DNA of 22,672 nt from assembly GCA_001275005.1 (NCBI GenBank), contig JWZX01002407.1, positions 1 to 22,672 on the forward strand, written 5' to 3'. The DNA comes from Chrysochromulina tobinii (taxonomy: Eukaryota; Haptophyta; Prymnesiales; Chrysochromulinaceae). The translations under genes were made by a program, and so were the position numbers. The notes below the pieces were generated by a model that saw only the letters and a program-made list of their open reading frames with translations, searched no databases and was not told where the DNA came from. Shown piece after piece: positions 8,727-17,559 of this stretch. The stretch's first letter is position 1; each line of letters begins with the position of its first letter.

Positions 8727-9590
8727 ATGTGCGCTCCGACCACGACCGCCCTCGTCACGGGAGCTTCGCGCGGACTCGGTCTTTCGCTGGTGCGCGAATT
8801 TCTCCGCAACAGTTTGGTTGGGGAGTCTACATCGGTGCGCGTATTGCTCACTGCGCGCACGGCTGCCGCTGCACACGGCGCCGCTTCTGCACTGCAACGA
8901 GAAATGGGCGTCGGACTTGAAACCCTTTGCGGGTGCGAGCTCGACGTCAGCAACAGGCGAAGTGTCGAGGCCTTCGTGCGTGAACATGGCGACTGCATAG
9001 ACCTAGTCATAAATAACGCGGCGGTGTGCCCAACTGGCTGGAACGCTGCGACCATCCGCGAGTGCTGGCGCATCAATGTGCTCGGCCCTCTCGTGCTCAC
9101 GCGCGCGCTGCTGCCTGGCATGCTGCGCCGTCGGCGTGGACATATCCTGCATGTCTCTTCTGGCGATGGCGAGCTCGTGTATCTTCACACCTCCTTTGAG
9201 GCTGCGCTACGCAACGCTGCGTCTGAGCGCGCTGTGCTCCGCGTGCTCGCCCGCGCCGCGCCGCCGCGCAACGCTTTCGGGCATGCGCCGGCGCATGGTC
9301 CGACGCCCGCTTATGCTGCATCGAAGGCAGCACTTAATGCCCTCACGCGCATTGGTGCCTCTCAGCTTCCGAAGGCCGACAAGTGCGGTGTGTGCATCTC
9401 TGCCGTGTGCCCTGGAGACGTAAACACGCGCATGCTCAGCGACCACGACCCACAGGCGCGTCTCCGCGCACTGCCGCCCGCAATCGCGGCCCGTGGCGTG
9501 CTGAGAGTTGCGGCCTGTGGCCTCGATCCCGCCGCGAACGCCTTTCCGAGCGGCCGCTTCTGGAGGCACAGTCGAGAGATTGACTTTTGA
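8727..9590 (+). CDS. Short-chain dehydrogenase/reductase, carbonyl-reductase-like
   Basis: NAD(P)(H)-dependent oxidoreductase with a Rossmann fold, 287 residues. The cofactor loop TGASRGLG is at residues 11-18, the structural NNAA at 96-99, catalytic Ser at 144-145 (HVSSGDG), and Tyr196 and Lys200 in AYAASKAALN, followed by VCPGDVNTRM. About 50 residues separate the Ser from the YxxxK, and the RIGASQLPKADKCGVCISAVCPG region resembles carbonyl reductase (CBR1) types. An Arg in LTART after the second strand suggests NADP(H) preference, but this is inference. The ATG at 8727 gives a normal SDR N-terminus (MCAPTTTALVTGAS); the frame extends upstream only through the hexamer repeat. No targeting peptide is seen, so the enzyme is probably cytosolic. 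Substrate unknown. Confidence 0.88.
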   Translation: MCAPTTTALVTGASRGLGLSLVREFLRNSLVGESTSVRVLLTARTAAAAHGAASALQREMGVGLETLCGCELDVSNRRSVEAFVREHGDCIDLVINNAAVCPTGWNAATIRECWRINVLGPLVLTRALLPGMLRRRRGHILHVSSGDGELVYLHTSFEAALRNAASERAVLRVLARAAPPRNAFGHAPAHGPTPAYAASKAALNALTRIGASQLPKADKCGVCISAVCPGDVNTRMLSDHDPQARLRALPPAIAARGVLRVAACGLDPAANAFPSGRFWRHSREIDF

Positions 9591-9790
9591 TGCACTCAGG
9601 ATCGCATCAGGTTCGCAATCAGCCGATTAACAGCCGATTTGCAAGTACTCAGCGGAAGGCTTTCCTGTTCCTATTTGATCTTCTATGAATGAACCGTGAG
9701 TCGGAAAGTCGATGTTTCGTCACGTTGCAAGCGTGCCGCGCCACACAGCCCACGCGGCGCTCGTCGCAAAAATCGCTATCTACAAAGCCA

Positions 9791-10735
9791 ATGGGCAAGA
9801 AGGGCAAAGGCAAGAAGATGGCGCAGGAAGAGGAGCCGGAGGAAGAAGAGCCGGAGGAAGAGGAGCAGGGCCAGGAGCAAGACGAAGATGGTGAGCCTGT
9901 CAAAGAGGCATTTCCGCTTCCACCGGGACCGGGTGGCGCTTTACCACCGACACCGCCACCGCCACCGGATACATCCGGCGCCACCGCTGTGGGAAGCTCA
10001 ACCGATGATGGTGAAGTTCCCACGCTGCGTGCCACCATGGTTGTCACCGGCACCGACAAGACCCGACACATCAAGTCCATACCCTATTGCGAAGGTGTGC
10101 AGCTTTACGACAACTGAACACCCAAGCCTCCATTTCGCACTGAAGCTCACGAGACTCGCGGTTGCGGCTCGTTCCTAAACTCAGTTTGCTCATTGCCCTT
10201 CGAGTTTTGCGAGTGGAACCCACTCTTCAAGAAGTGCAAGGATAATTTCGAGCAGAACTGGAAGACACATTTTCCTGACGTTCAGGGTGATGAGGAACTC
10301 GTGCAGCTGATGACGAGGCTCGGCTTCGAAGGGGGAGACGCAGCGTCCAAAAAGGCTCAGGGCGGCAAGAAGCCGGCCTCCGATGATATCGGCACCGGCG
10401 GAGGGGCACCCAACAAGAAGAAGGAGAAGGCGCCGGCCGAGATCGTGATCGAGCTCAACAACCGCAACAAGAAGAAACACATCACAATCGTCAAGGGCCT
10501 CGACCTCCATGGTGTCGATACTGCCGCGGCGGCCAAGGTATTTGGCAAGAAGTTCGCGTGCGGTTCCGCCCTGAAAAAGGCGCAGGATGGCCAGCCCGAA
10601 ACGATCGAGATCCAGGGCAACGTTCGGGACGAGATTGCCGCGGTGATCGTGGACAAACTCAAACTCAGCATCGACAACATCGTCGTCCTCGTCGACGGCA
10701 AGAAGATTAAGGCGGCTGAGCTGCCACCCTCGTAA
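9791..10735 (+). CDS. DENR: Density-regulated protein DENR (SUI1-domain re-initiation factor), two exons
   Basis: Partner of MCT-1; together they recycle 40S subunits and promote re-initiation after upstream ORFs. Exons 9791-10094 and 10185-10735 join in phase 1 to give 284 residues (human DENR is about 198). The N-terminus is a low-complexity extension with basic GKKGKGKK, an acidic EEEPEEEEPEEEE run and a proline-rich linker. A four-cysteine site follows: C100, C103, C110 and C119 in PYCEVCSLPFEFCEW...C, split by the intron. Lysine-rich GGAPNKKKEKAPAE then leads into the C-terminal SUI1 domain (about 155-275) with KKHITIVKGLDLHGVD, KKFACGSALKK and PETIEIQGNVRDEI. The ATG at 9791 is chosen because the frame upstream lacks family similarity. 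Splicing is needed, since the exon 1 frame stops soon after the donor. Confidence 0.93.
10095..10184 (+). other. Intron of the DENR gene
   Basis: The donor is TGCGAAG|GTGTGC and the acceptor TTCCTAAACTCAG|TTTGC, 90 nt in phase 1. CTAAAC just before the acceptor could serve as branch point. Joining restores the conserved YCEVCSLPFEFCEW cysteine motif, which is strong evidence for the junction. Confidence 0.92.
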
Positions 10736-10905
10736 ACACACAAACACATGTGAACATGTATATAAACATGAAACTGAAAAACCTCGTAATATAACTATAT
10801 AAGTAACGGACGAACGACACACCCGCATTGTGAGTCGCGGCTTCCGTTTTATTTCAATTCGACCCGGTTATGCAACAGTCGATTTAACGAGGTGAACGGT
10901 ATCCG
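10736..10905. other. AT-rich intergenic region after DENR
   Basis: The stretch 10738-10810 is clearly AT-rich (ATGTATATAAACATG, GTAATATAACTATATAAG) compared with the genes on both sides. It should contain the DENR 3' UTR and polyadenylation signals. The TATATAA elements could also serve as a core promoter for the next plus-strand gene, which starts 100-350 bp downstream. Confidence 0.4.
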
Positions 10906-10947
10906 GTGCCGGCCGCCGCCGCCGGCACGCGGGACGACGACGAGGAG

Positions 10948-12621
10948 ATGCGAAAGCCCCGCCACGCGCCACAGGTATTAGCGGACTCGCGACTGTTCTC
11001 GCGACGCGAATTGTGCTTCGTGGGATCGGGCAATCGCGGCTTTTCGGTGGGAGTAATTTCACAATTCACTGATTTCATACTGAGGGGCGACCCGACTTCA
11101 CAGACAGGGCGTGACAAAAGTTCACCAGGGCACTTTTTAATGAGGTCGGCCCTGGGTGACGCGCTCTTCGCCGCGAAGCTGACTGGTTCTACCAGCACCG
11201 AGGCAGGTAAGAGCAGCCACGGACCTAGCTCAGGACGTCCGGCGCTACGCTTGCGAGGCCGACAATGCGCACACCGGTACGACCAGATGCTTGAGCGCCG
11301 CTGGGGTGTGAAGGGCCATGTGGAGCTGCTGGAGGCCGCAGTCACGGCTGTGTCAACGACACCTCCAACTCAGCTGAACGCGCACCCAGCTGGCCATTCC
11401 CTTGCAGTGCTGCTGCGTGGGCAAGCGTTCCGTGGAAATTCTCGTGAAACCTTTTCGGTGGACTCGAGCAGAGCTGGAAAGGAGACTCGCCTGGGTGCTC
11501 AGAGGCGCTGCCTCATCTCGCTGCAGCAGCGTCTTCTTGAGCCCTTCGAGCGCTCCGGCCATCGTGTCGATATATTCCTCACCGTGTACAGGCGGCTTGG
11601 GGGACCCATGGAAGAATTGCTCAACCCACTGGGGACGCGTGTCGTGAGCGTGACAACTGTGCAGCAAGCGTCGACGCCCTCGCAGCTGTTACCCCTTGGC
11701 GTGGCGGTGCGCGCCTTCCTAGCATGGTGCGCAGAGCAATCAGCAGGCTATGCGGCCGTAGTCGTGACACGGTTCGACCTGTACCTGAAAGTGGACATGC
11801 ATCGGCTGCTCGGCGACGCGTCGTCCATCGACGGATTCCGCTTCCTGTTTCGTGAGTCGGGAGGACACTGGCGGCACCACTCGGAACGCGCAGCCACGAA
11901 TCGCACCTTCGAAATGAGTCAGCGGAGCGATTGGCGGCGCAATCTGCGCGTGCCCGACGCGATGCTCGCTTTTCCTTTCGCCTACACTCGGTGCTTCCTC
12001 GGAGCGGTGCGCAACGAGCTCTTTCCCGTGCGCAACGAAAGCCGCCCGCTTGGCTTTTTGCATAACATGATTTATGGGCTGCACAGAGCATTGCCGGCGA
12101 ATGAAGGCCAGTCACCTCGGTGGTCGTACCTCGTCAATGGTCAGTTTGACTCCAACCCGTGCCGATCGACGTGCATGCTCAACCCGATCTACGACCTGCT
12201 CCCGCGAATGGCGTGGGTCACAGAGTCCAACATCTGCCAGCGCGCTGAGGATTTTTTATTCGATCCGGTGAGCCAGTCGCTGTGTTGCCCATCGCCCAAT
12301 TATTGCTGCCCGAATAGCGTCAGCTCCTGCCGCGATCCGGGCGCAATCGTCTTCGATGTTGAAAAAGCTGGCGTCAGCGCGGGAACCATTGTGCGCCATT
12401 GGCCGTTGAAGCAAGGCCGGCCCTACTCGTGGGAGCTCACGCGGAGGTCGCGAGAGGTCGTGCGAGACGCTTGGCTAACCGCAGCGGCGGCACTCCAGGA
12501 CGGCGGCACTCCAGCCAAGCGCTCTTGGGTGTTGCAGGAGCGCGCAAAGTTTCGAGCCGCTGCCGCCGAGGTGATGACGTCGAGCACGTACCAACGGCAC
12601 GGTGAGTACTCCGGTGAATAG
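10948..12621 (+). CDS. Unrecognised protein, glycosyltransferase-like, probably secretory pathway
   Basis: The frame is open from 10906 (no ATG) to a stop at 12619-12621; the first ATG is 10948, the next 11140. The well-formed part begins near 11386 with HSLAVLLRGQAFR, then RLLEPFERSGHRVDIFLTVYRR, AGYAAVVVTRFDLYLKVDMHRLL and LPRMAWVTE. This pattern recalls uncharacterised algal and plant proteins with a glycosyltransferase-like fold, where the TRFDL-type motif is conserved. I infer that from memory and cannot name a family. A Cys-rich patch (about 12163-12335) with CRSTC, LCCPSPNYCCPNSVSSC fits a lumenal, disulphide-bonded domain. The N-terminal part is doubtful: a strong donor CAG|GTAAGAG at 11207 suggests an intron to 11341 or 11407. 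The true start is not determined. Confidence 0.6.
   Translation: MRKPRHAPQVLADSRLFSRRELCFVGSGNRGFSVGVISQFTDFILRGDPTSQTGRDKSSPGHFLMRSALGDALFAAKLTGSTSTEAGKSSHGPSSGRPALRLRGRQCAHRYDQMLERRWGVKGHVELLEAAVTAVSTTPPTQLNAHPAGHSLAVLLRGQAFRGNSRETFSVDSSRAGKETRLGAQRRCLISLQQRLLEPFERSGHRVDIFLTVYRRLGGPMEELLNPLGTRVVSVTTVQQASTPSQLLPLGVAVRAFLAWCAEQSAGYAAVVVTRFDLYLKVDMHRLLGDASSIDGFRFLFRESGGHWRHHSERAATNRTFEMSQRSDWRRNLRVPDAMLAFPFAYTRCFLGAVRNELFPVRNESRPLGFLHNMIYGLHRALPANEGQSPRWSYLVNGQFDSNPCRSTCMLNPIYDLLPRMAWVTESNICQRAEDFLFDPVSQSLCCPSPNYCCPNSVSSCRDPGAIVFDVEKAGVSAGTIVRHWPLKQGRPYSWELTRRSREVVRDAWLTAAAALQDGGTPAKRSWVLQERAKFRAAAAEVMTSSTYQRHGEYSGE
11207..11341 (+). other. Candidate intron in the glycosyltransferase-like gene
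   Basis: The donor GAGGCAG|GTAAGAGC is near-consensus. An acceptor GGCCGCAG|TCACGG at 11341 keeps phase 1 and gives 135 nt, close to the other introns here (90-131 nt). A second in-phase acceptor CCTTGCAG at 11407 would give 201 nt. The interval has no in-frame stop and is a multiple of three, so the open frame alone cannot show whether it is spliced. Confidence 0.4.
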
Positions 12622-12698
12622 TGAACCGTGGCACGATCCTGGCACGATCGACCGGAACTGACGGAGCGCCATCGAACTGAACGGAGCCGCGTCCCAGG

Positions 12699-12724
12699 AC
12701 TTGGAAGTTTGATTCCAAGTTTTT
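12699..12724 (+). terminator. Hairpin followed by T-run downstream of the glycosyltransferase-like gene
   Basis: A perfect 8-bp inverted repeat, ACTTGGAA-gtttga-TTCCAAGT, ends in five T residues, 78 nt after the stop codon. The form is that of a stem-loop terminator, but nuclear mRNA genes do not normally end this way. A 3' processing or stability role, or chance, are alternatives. Confidence 0.3.
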
Positions 12725-12740
12725 CGAATGGGCGATTTTA

Positions 12741-12756
12741 TGACGTCATGACGTGG
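12741..12756 (+). promoter_or_regulatory. Adjacent bZIP-type sites (TGACGTCA and TGACGTGG)
   Basis: A perfect CRE/ATF palindrome TGACGTCA is immediately followed by TGACGTGG, so two TGACG half-sites lie 8 bp apart, as in plant as-1-like elements. It sits between two convergent genes rather than at an obvious promoter. The match to bZIP consensus is visible; function is inference. Confidence 0.35.
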
Positions 12757-13261
12757 GGAAAAACCGGATATTCCGTCGACTTCTTCTATTAATTTTCGCG
12801 CAAAACAGCGCACGTCCACGACACGCACCGCACGACGACTCAAAACAAATGGATACGCGCCCGATGTGTGAGAGGCAGCTCGAGATAGAGATGCACACGC
12901 GCACCGATTCCTTGCAGGCCCTACCTGCCGCACCATCAGGCCTGCCCGGCCGAGCATCGCACTGCTCGCACGCACATACACACACGCTTCACGCCCAAGC
13001 ATTCCTTGCGGCAACGCCAACACACGTTGGCTCAACCCGGCCCACCTTGGCCCGTGCCCCTGCTGCGTAGTCGAGTACCACGGCCGCTTCTCACCAGCTC
13101 CCCTCGCTGAGTGGACCAGCGCGGCGCACGTACCCCCAACCTACCGCGCGCTCATCCTTCACTGGGCCTGCCGACGACGACGCGCGTGCGGTAGGTTCTA
13201 AAGCTGAGCTGCGCCATTCAAGGTGGCCACAGGACCTCAGGTGGGACACCATCTGGCAGGC

Positions 13262-16233
13262 TCAAGCGAGCGTTCCCAGATGGCTGCCGACGATCTTCGC
13301 AATAGCGTTGTTGAGGCCATCTGAGGCCGAGCGTACTGAAACGCGGCACATGCCCGCCGCCGGGTTCACCTCCAGGCGTGCGAGCACCGACGCGGCGTCG
13401 GCGTTGGGCGGCACGCCCTTCGCGGCCATGTACGACGAGAGGACGAAGTTGGCCGGGTTGGGGTCGACGCCCTTGAGCAGCCCAAACTTGAGAGCCGAGG
13501 GGCCGCACTTCTCCTCTACGAGCGCCTCGGGGAGCGGCATGGCATTGAGCTTGAACACGAGCTGCTTTTCCTTGCCCTCTAGACCCTTCCAACGACGGAA
13601 GAAGTCACCCCCGTCGATGGCCATCGGCACAAGGAACTTTGTGGGCGGCACCGGGATGGGCATCACGAGCTGCGTAGGACCGCTTGGTCCGACGAAGCGA
13701 AGGCACAATTGTGGCGGATCGCCGTACGGCCCGCCACACTCGATCATAATCATCTGCATCAGCTGCTGCTTTGGAGCCACCTCGCTTGCGATCTGCGCGG
13801 GCTGCAGCGCGACCCCGGGCACCGGCGAGAACATCGTGCTCACGGATGTGAGCGGCTGAGGCGTCTTGTTGCCGATGTAGATGGCGAGGCGGCCCTGGTG
13901 GTTTGAAAACTCCATTTTGATGCCCAGCTGCACATTGGCGTCCTCGTGCAGCACACCATCGTTACGCGTGCACATCGCCAGCCATTGCGGGGTGCTGCTG
14001 CCGGCCGCGCCAGCAGCTGGGCGCGGGGGGCGGGGGCGGGGGCGGGGGCGGGCGCGGGCGGAGCATCCATGATGCCGAGCAAGTCGTCCATGCCCATGCC
14101 TCCGCCCATGCCTCCACCTCCCTGTTTGGGCGCGGCGGGTGGCGGCACAGGGTCTCCCATCAGGCCGAGCAAATCGTCCATGCCCGATTTCGCAGGCGCG
14201 GGTGGCCCACCCATCGAGAGGCCGCCCATCATGTCAACCTCGTCACCGATCAACGCGGCCGATGGCTGGCGATCCAAACCGGGCTTCGAAGGCGCAAATG
14301 AGTTGCCCACTGACAACCCGTTGCCGCGCGGCTTGTCATCGTCGCCGTCGTCGTCGTCGTCCTTGCCTCCGCCTGCCGAGCGCGCAGGCATCGCGTTCGC
14401 CTCGCCCTGCGTCTTGGAGAGCGTCTTCTGCACGATCGACTCGCGCTCTGTGAACTGGGGCATCATCTCGAGCACCGAATTCTTGATTTCGCTGAGACCC
14501 GCCCCCCCGAGCGCGAGGTACTCGATCGAGCGCTGCTGCATCTCTTGGTCAATTGATGTTGCTGCCAGCCGCAGCACCTCGCCCACCTTGGGCGCAACCT
14601 CGCCGAACGCGTGCGAGAGCTTGACGTACGTGTTGAGGAGCAGCGCCTTGACGTCGGGGTCCGCCTGCAAGAAGTGCTCGTGCAGCACACGCAATTGGTC
14701 CGTGGGTCTCGAGCCCTCCTCCTCAGCGATGGTGTGCCCGAACTCGCCCAGAACGTACCCCGAAACCTTGAGCAGTGTCTTGTGTGGAAAGCGCTCACCC
14801 TTGAGCGACAGCCACACTTTCTTCGCTGCGTAAGCCTGCAGTGCGTCGCCCTCGTTGGTGATAATCTGTACGACGCGGTACCAGATCTCCTCCGAGACGA
14901 AATCGCCCGCGTTCCTGATGAGCGAAAGGATGACGTCGACGAACCAGTCGTTGTCGGTGCGGTACCGCTCGGCGAGGATGGCTATCTTGAGGACGAGCTC
15001 TTCCTTGAGGTGAGAATCTGCGGTCTCGAGGTAGGCGAGCAGCTCAGCGACGGTCTCCTTGACGCCGGCCGAGTCGCACATTGAGTACACTAGGTCGAGC
15101 GCGCGACGGCGGATGGAGATATCCTGGTCCTTGAGCGAGAAGAAGATGGTTTGCGAATGCTTCTTGAGCTGGTCCATTGTGTCGGGCTGCGCTATCGAGA
15201 GGCGCGCCATCGCTTCAAGGCCGAGGTAGCGGATGTTGGCCTCGCGGATGGAGATGAAGCGGCCGAGCAGCGCGCATGCCTGTGGCAGCAGCTCTGACGT
15301 GCTCCCCAGATGGATGACCAGATTGATCGCCTCAAAGAGCACAGCGTGCGTCACGTTGTTCTTGTTGACGTTCTTGGTCACGTCGGTGCCCGTGATGATG
15401 CGCTGGAGCACCTCAGAGACGCGCATCTTCAGAGCGTGGTCGTCGGGCGGCGGGAAGAACTGCAGCATGCGCAGCAGCTTTATCTGCAGCCACGGCGTCG
15501 GGATGCCGTAGTACAGGTAGTCGTTCGAGTAGTCCTTGTTGAGTACAATGCGCGTGAGCGTGCGTGCTGCTTTGGCTGAGCAACCCTCCCAGCCAGCTGT
15601 TTCCTGGGTGAGGATGCCAATCACCAGCGAGGCCGCCGAGGTCAACACGCCAATGTTCTTCTCGTCGAGGAGCGCTAGGATCTTGTCCGCCCACTCGGAA
15701 GCTGGGAGCATCACGGGATCCTTGCGGTACAGCCGCAGGGTGGTCAGCGCTGCCTTCTTGCGCACGTACGTCTTGGTCATGTTCCCCGTCAGCAGGCGCA
15801 GCACGTCGCCGGAGAGCGTCTCTGAAAATTCCTTGCCTCCCACATTGCAGATCGCCGCGAGCGCAAGGCAAATTGCGTCGTCCTGCTTCGAGATGAGGTC
15901 GGAGCGGATGGAGTTGATGATCAGCCGGAGCAGCTCATCGCCCTCGCGTAGCATCAGCGCACACCACGCGTAGCCGACCGACTTCTCGGAGTAGCGAGGG
16001 CTCGAGATCAGGTTGACCGCTTCCATGTGGCCAAAGTCGATCTCGTATCCGAGCATAAACATGTAGAGGATTTTCCACACGTACTTCTTCCGATTGTAAC
16101 CATTCATGTTGGACTCGGTTGTGAACTTTTGGCGGATGTGAGCCATCTCCTTCTCGACGCGCTTCTTCTCCTGCTCCGGGCTGGTGCAGTTGCGCAGGTC
16201 GGAGATGAACACGGTCAGGCCACGCATCGCCAT
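13262..16233 (-). CDS. AP-2 complex subunit alpha (alpha-adaptin), reading frame broken in hinge
   Basis: Large subunit of the clathrin adaptor AP-2, which binds PIP2, cargo and accessory proteins at the plasma membrane. The trunk runs from MAMRGLTVFISDLRNC at 16233 with IDFGHMEAVNLISSPRYSEKSVGY, HAVLFEAINLVIHL, YLETADSHLKEELVLKIAILAERY and SEEIWYRVVQI, close to human alpha-adaptin. An acidic and Gly/Met/Pro-rich hinge follows with two MDDLLG repeats and an Ala-Pro run. The ear is in another frame (up to 13262) and holds NDGVLHED, GRLAIYIGNKT, FFRRWK and VDPNPANFV, so the C-terminus is complete. The frame changes near 14025-14030, in a run of six C on the coding strand. One extra C would join the frames, so an indel, sequencing error or frameshift is likely. 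The total is about 990 residues. An in-frame ATG at 16284 precedes the chosen start. Confidence 0.92.
14025..14052. repeat. GGGGGC-type repeat at the AP-2 alpha frame break
   Basis: A run of six G (14025-14030) is followed by four C-separated runs of G, the first three of five. On the coding strand this reads as an Ala-Pro repeat. Such tracts are prone to replication slippage and to base-calling errors, and the AP-2 alpha frame changes here. Confidence 0.85.
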
Positions 16234-16567
16234 GGCTACAGTGGGGTGCCACGAGTCGCAGGGAAGAGAGCCCGCTGTCTGCACCGCCTAGGGATGCGCC
16301 TCTGGAAACCTGCGGCGACACATCGAAAGGGTCGCATGTTGTCGAAATAAGCACGCGGGCGGAGCGACACAGGTTTCGGCGGCCAGGCACGCCACGCCAG
16401 GCGCAGCGCGCCGATGAAAGCAGGGACACATACTTTCTCCAAGTCGGCCTCTGCGTCGGCGCGGATTCACACCACGGATTTTTTTCTGTGTGCAAAGGAG
16501 CCTGATCTGAAAGGTGCCTATTTCCGCCCGGCCTTCGTCCGCGTGCGTCCGCGTAAGGACAGCGCCC
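16234..16567. promoter_or_regulatory. Divergent intergenic region between AP-2 alpha and the J-domain gene
   Basis: These 334 bp separate the start codons of two divergent genes and should carry both promoters. A T-rich patch (GATTTTTTTCTGTG, about 16477-16491) stands out from the GC-rich surroundings. Both starts have good initiation contexts (CCATGGCG for AP-2 alpha, CCCATGTCG for the J-domain gene). Confidence 0.45.
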
Positions 16568-17263
16568 ATGTCGAAGCGGGTCCTCGCGTTCGCGTTCCGT
16601 GGCCTCGCACTCCAGGTACGCGATGCGTACAAAGTGCTCGATGTGTCACCGCGCGCGAGCCTAGACGCCGTCAAGGCTGCGTACCGCCAACGCGCCCTCG
16701 CCCTCCACCCTGATGTGAGCGGCGATGCGGGCAGCGCTGAGCGTTTTGCTGAGGTTGTGCAAGCGTTTGAGGCGATCGTAAACGGCAGCGCTGCCGATGA
16801 AGACGCGTTCAGTCGGCGGCGAGACGATCGTTCCACACGTGGCGCGCGTGTGGTCGGCGGCATCCTCGTCGTTTCCATCGACGAGCTGCGGCGCGACCCC
16901 AACTACGAGGTGTACTGCCTACGACTCGCGCTGCATGGCGACGGCGAGGTGGAGGGTGCACCCCACTCCAAGGATGCCACTGCAACCTCGGCCAAGGGGG
17001 ATGTGGTGGATGCCATGAGCAATGAGACTGTGCATGTCGTGCGCGCGTCGCAGTGGGACTCAGTGGGCGATGTGCGGCGGCTGCTGCAGCAGCAGCTTGT
17101 TTTGCCACAGAGCTTAAGGTACGAGCACGGTCGCCATCAAGAGGGCGGCCTCGAGCTCATCGCGCCCGGCGGCTGCCTCCTCGGAGAGCATCTCTTCCTC
17201 GCCGATTACAACTTGCACGACGGTGATACCTTGTACTTTGCAGTGCGTCGGACGAGTAGTTAA
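16568..17263 (+). CDS. J-domain protein with C-terminal ubiquitin-like domain
   Basis: Predicted Hsp70 co-chaperone, 231 residues from the ATG at 16568. The J domain (about 20-72) has DAYKVLDVSPRASLDAVKAAY and the HPD motif at 47-49, needed to stimulate Hsp70. A middle segment has GGILVVSIDELRRDPNYEVY. The C-terminal ~75 residues (154-228) match the ubiquitin fold pattern: SVGDVRRLLQQQLVLPQSLR, then LLGEHLFLADYNLHDGDTLYFAVRR, resembling ubiquitin's IENVKAKIQ, LSDYNI and STLHLVLR positions. The end is VRRTSS with no Gly-Gly, so it should be a non-conjugated domain. No Gly/Phe region, zinc finger or membrane segment is seen, so it is a class III type. The first ~18 residues (MSKRVLAFAFRGLALQVR) are basic and could target mitochondria. 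The J domain is clear; the ubiquitin-like call is by pattern. Confidence 0.85.
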   Translation: MSKRVLAFAFRGLALQVRDAYKVLDVSPRASLDAVKAAYRQRALALHPDVSGDAGSAERFAEVVQAFEAIVNGSAADEDAFSRRRDDRSTRGARVVGGILVVSIDELRRDPNYEVYCLRLALHGDGEVEGAPHSKDATATSAKGDVVDAMSNETVHVVRASQWDSVGDVRRLLQQQLVLPQSLRYEHGRHQEGGLELIAPGGCLLGEHLFLADYNLHDGDTLYFAVRRTSS

Positions 17264-17336
17264 ACGAAAACGCTCGTAAACGGGCAGGCCCCCCGCGGCC
17301 AGGGCGGTCACTAAGCTAGGGTTCACATGATGAGGG

Positions 17337-17528
17337 GTCACACCTTCCCCCACGCCGCCGATTAAGGTTACAGCGGGCTGTGTCCTTCACACCTCGACCT
17401 CCGACCATAGTCATAGAGGACCTCGTGCATGGACGCCGTCACACCTTCCCCCACGCCGCCGATTAACGGCCTGGTTACAGCGGGCTGTGTCCTTCACACA
17501 GTCATAGAGGCCCTCGTGCATGGACGCC
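17337..17528 (+). repeat. Imperfect tandem duplication upstream of the TRMO-like gene
   Basis: Copy 1 (17337-17437, 101 bp) and copy 2 (17438-17528, 91 bp) share three near-identical blocks: a start block through GCCGATTAA, a middle block GGTTACAGCGGGCTGTGTCC and on, and an end block from AGTCATAGAGG to ATGGACGCC. They differ by CGGCCT, present only in copy 2, and a 16-bp insert (CTCGACCTCCGACCAT) present only in copy 1, plus one substitution. Copy 2 ends 31 bp before the ATG of the next gene. Confidence 0.9.
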
Positions 17529-17559
17529 GAAGAAGCGTTGTGTTGAACAGCAAAAAAAT

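Larger units (their letters stand above)
12622..13261. other. Intergenic region between convergent genes
   Basis: This 640-bp gap follows the 3' end of the glycosyltransferase-like gene and precedes the 3' end of AP-2 alpha. It contains a direct repeat TGGCACGATC (12629-12638 and 12640-12649), a hairpin with T-run, and a bZIP-type double site. Open frames of 79-105 codons at 12746-13070 show no recognisable domain and are rich in His, Thr, Arg and Pro. Confidence 0.5.

Noticed and set aside
12753-13070. 105-codon plus-strand frame with a basic start and His/Thr-rich tail
   Set aside because: It opens with GTG, not ATG, has a low-complexity tail, and no domain; antisense frames of similar size exist in the same place.
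15413-15871. 152-codon minus-strand frame within AP-2 alpha, and similar frames at 15935-16495 and 14463-14798
   Set aside because: These are alternative frames of the well-supported adaptin coding sequence, with no domain of their own.
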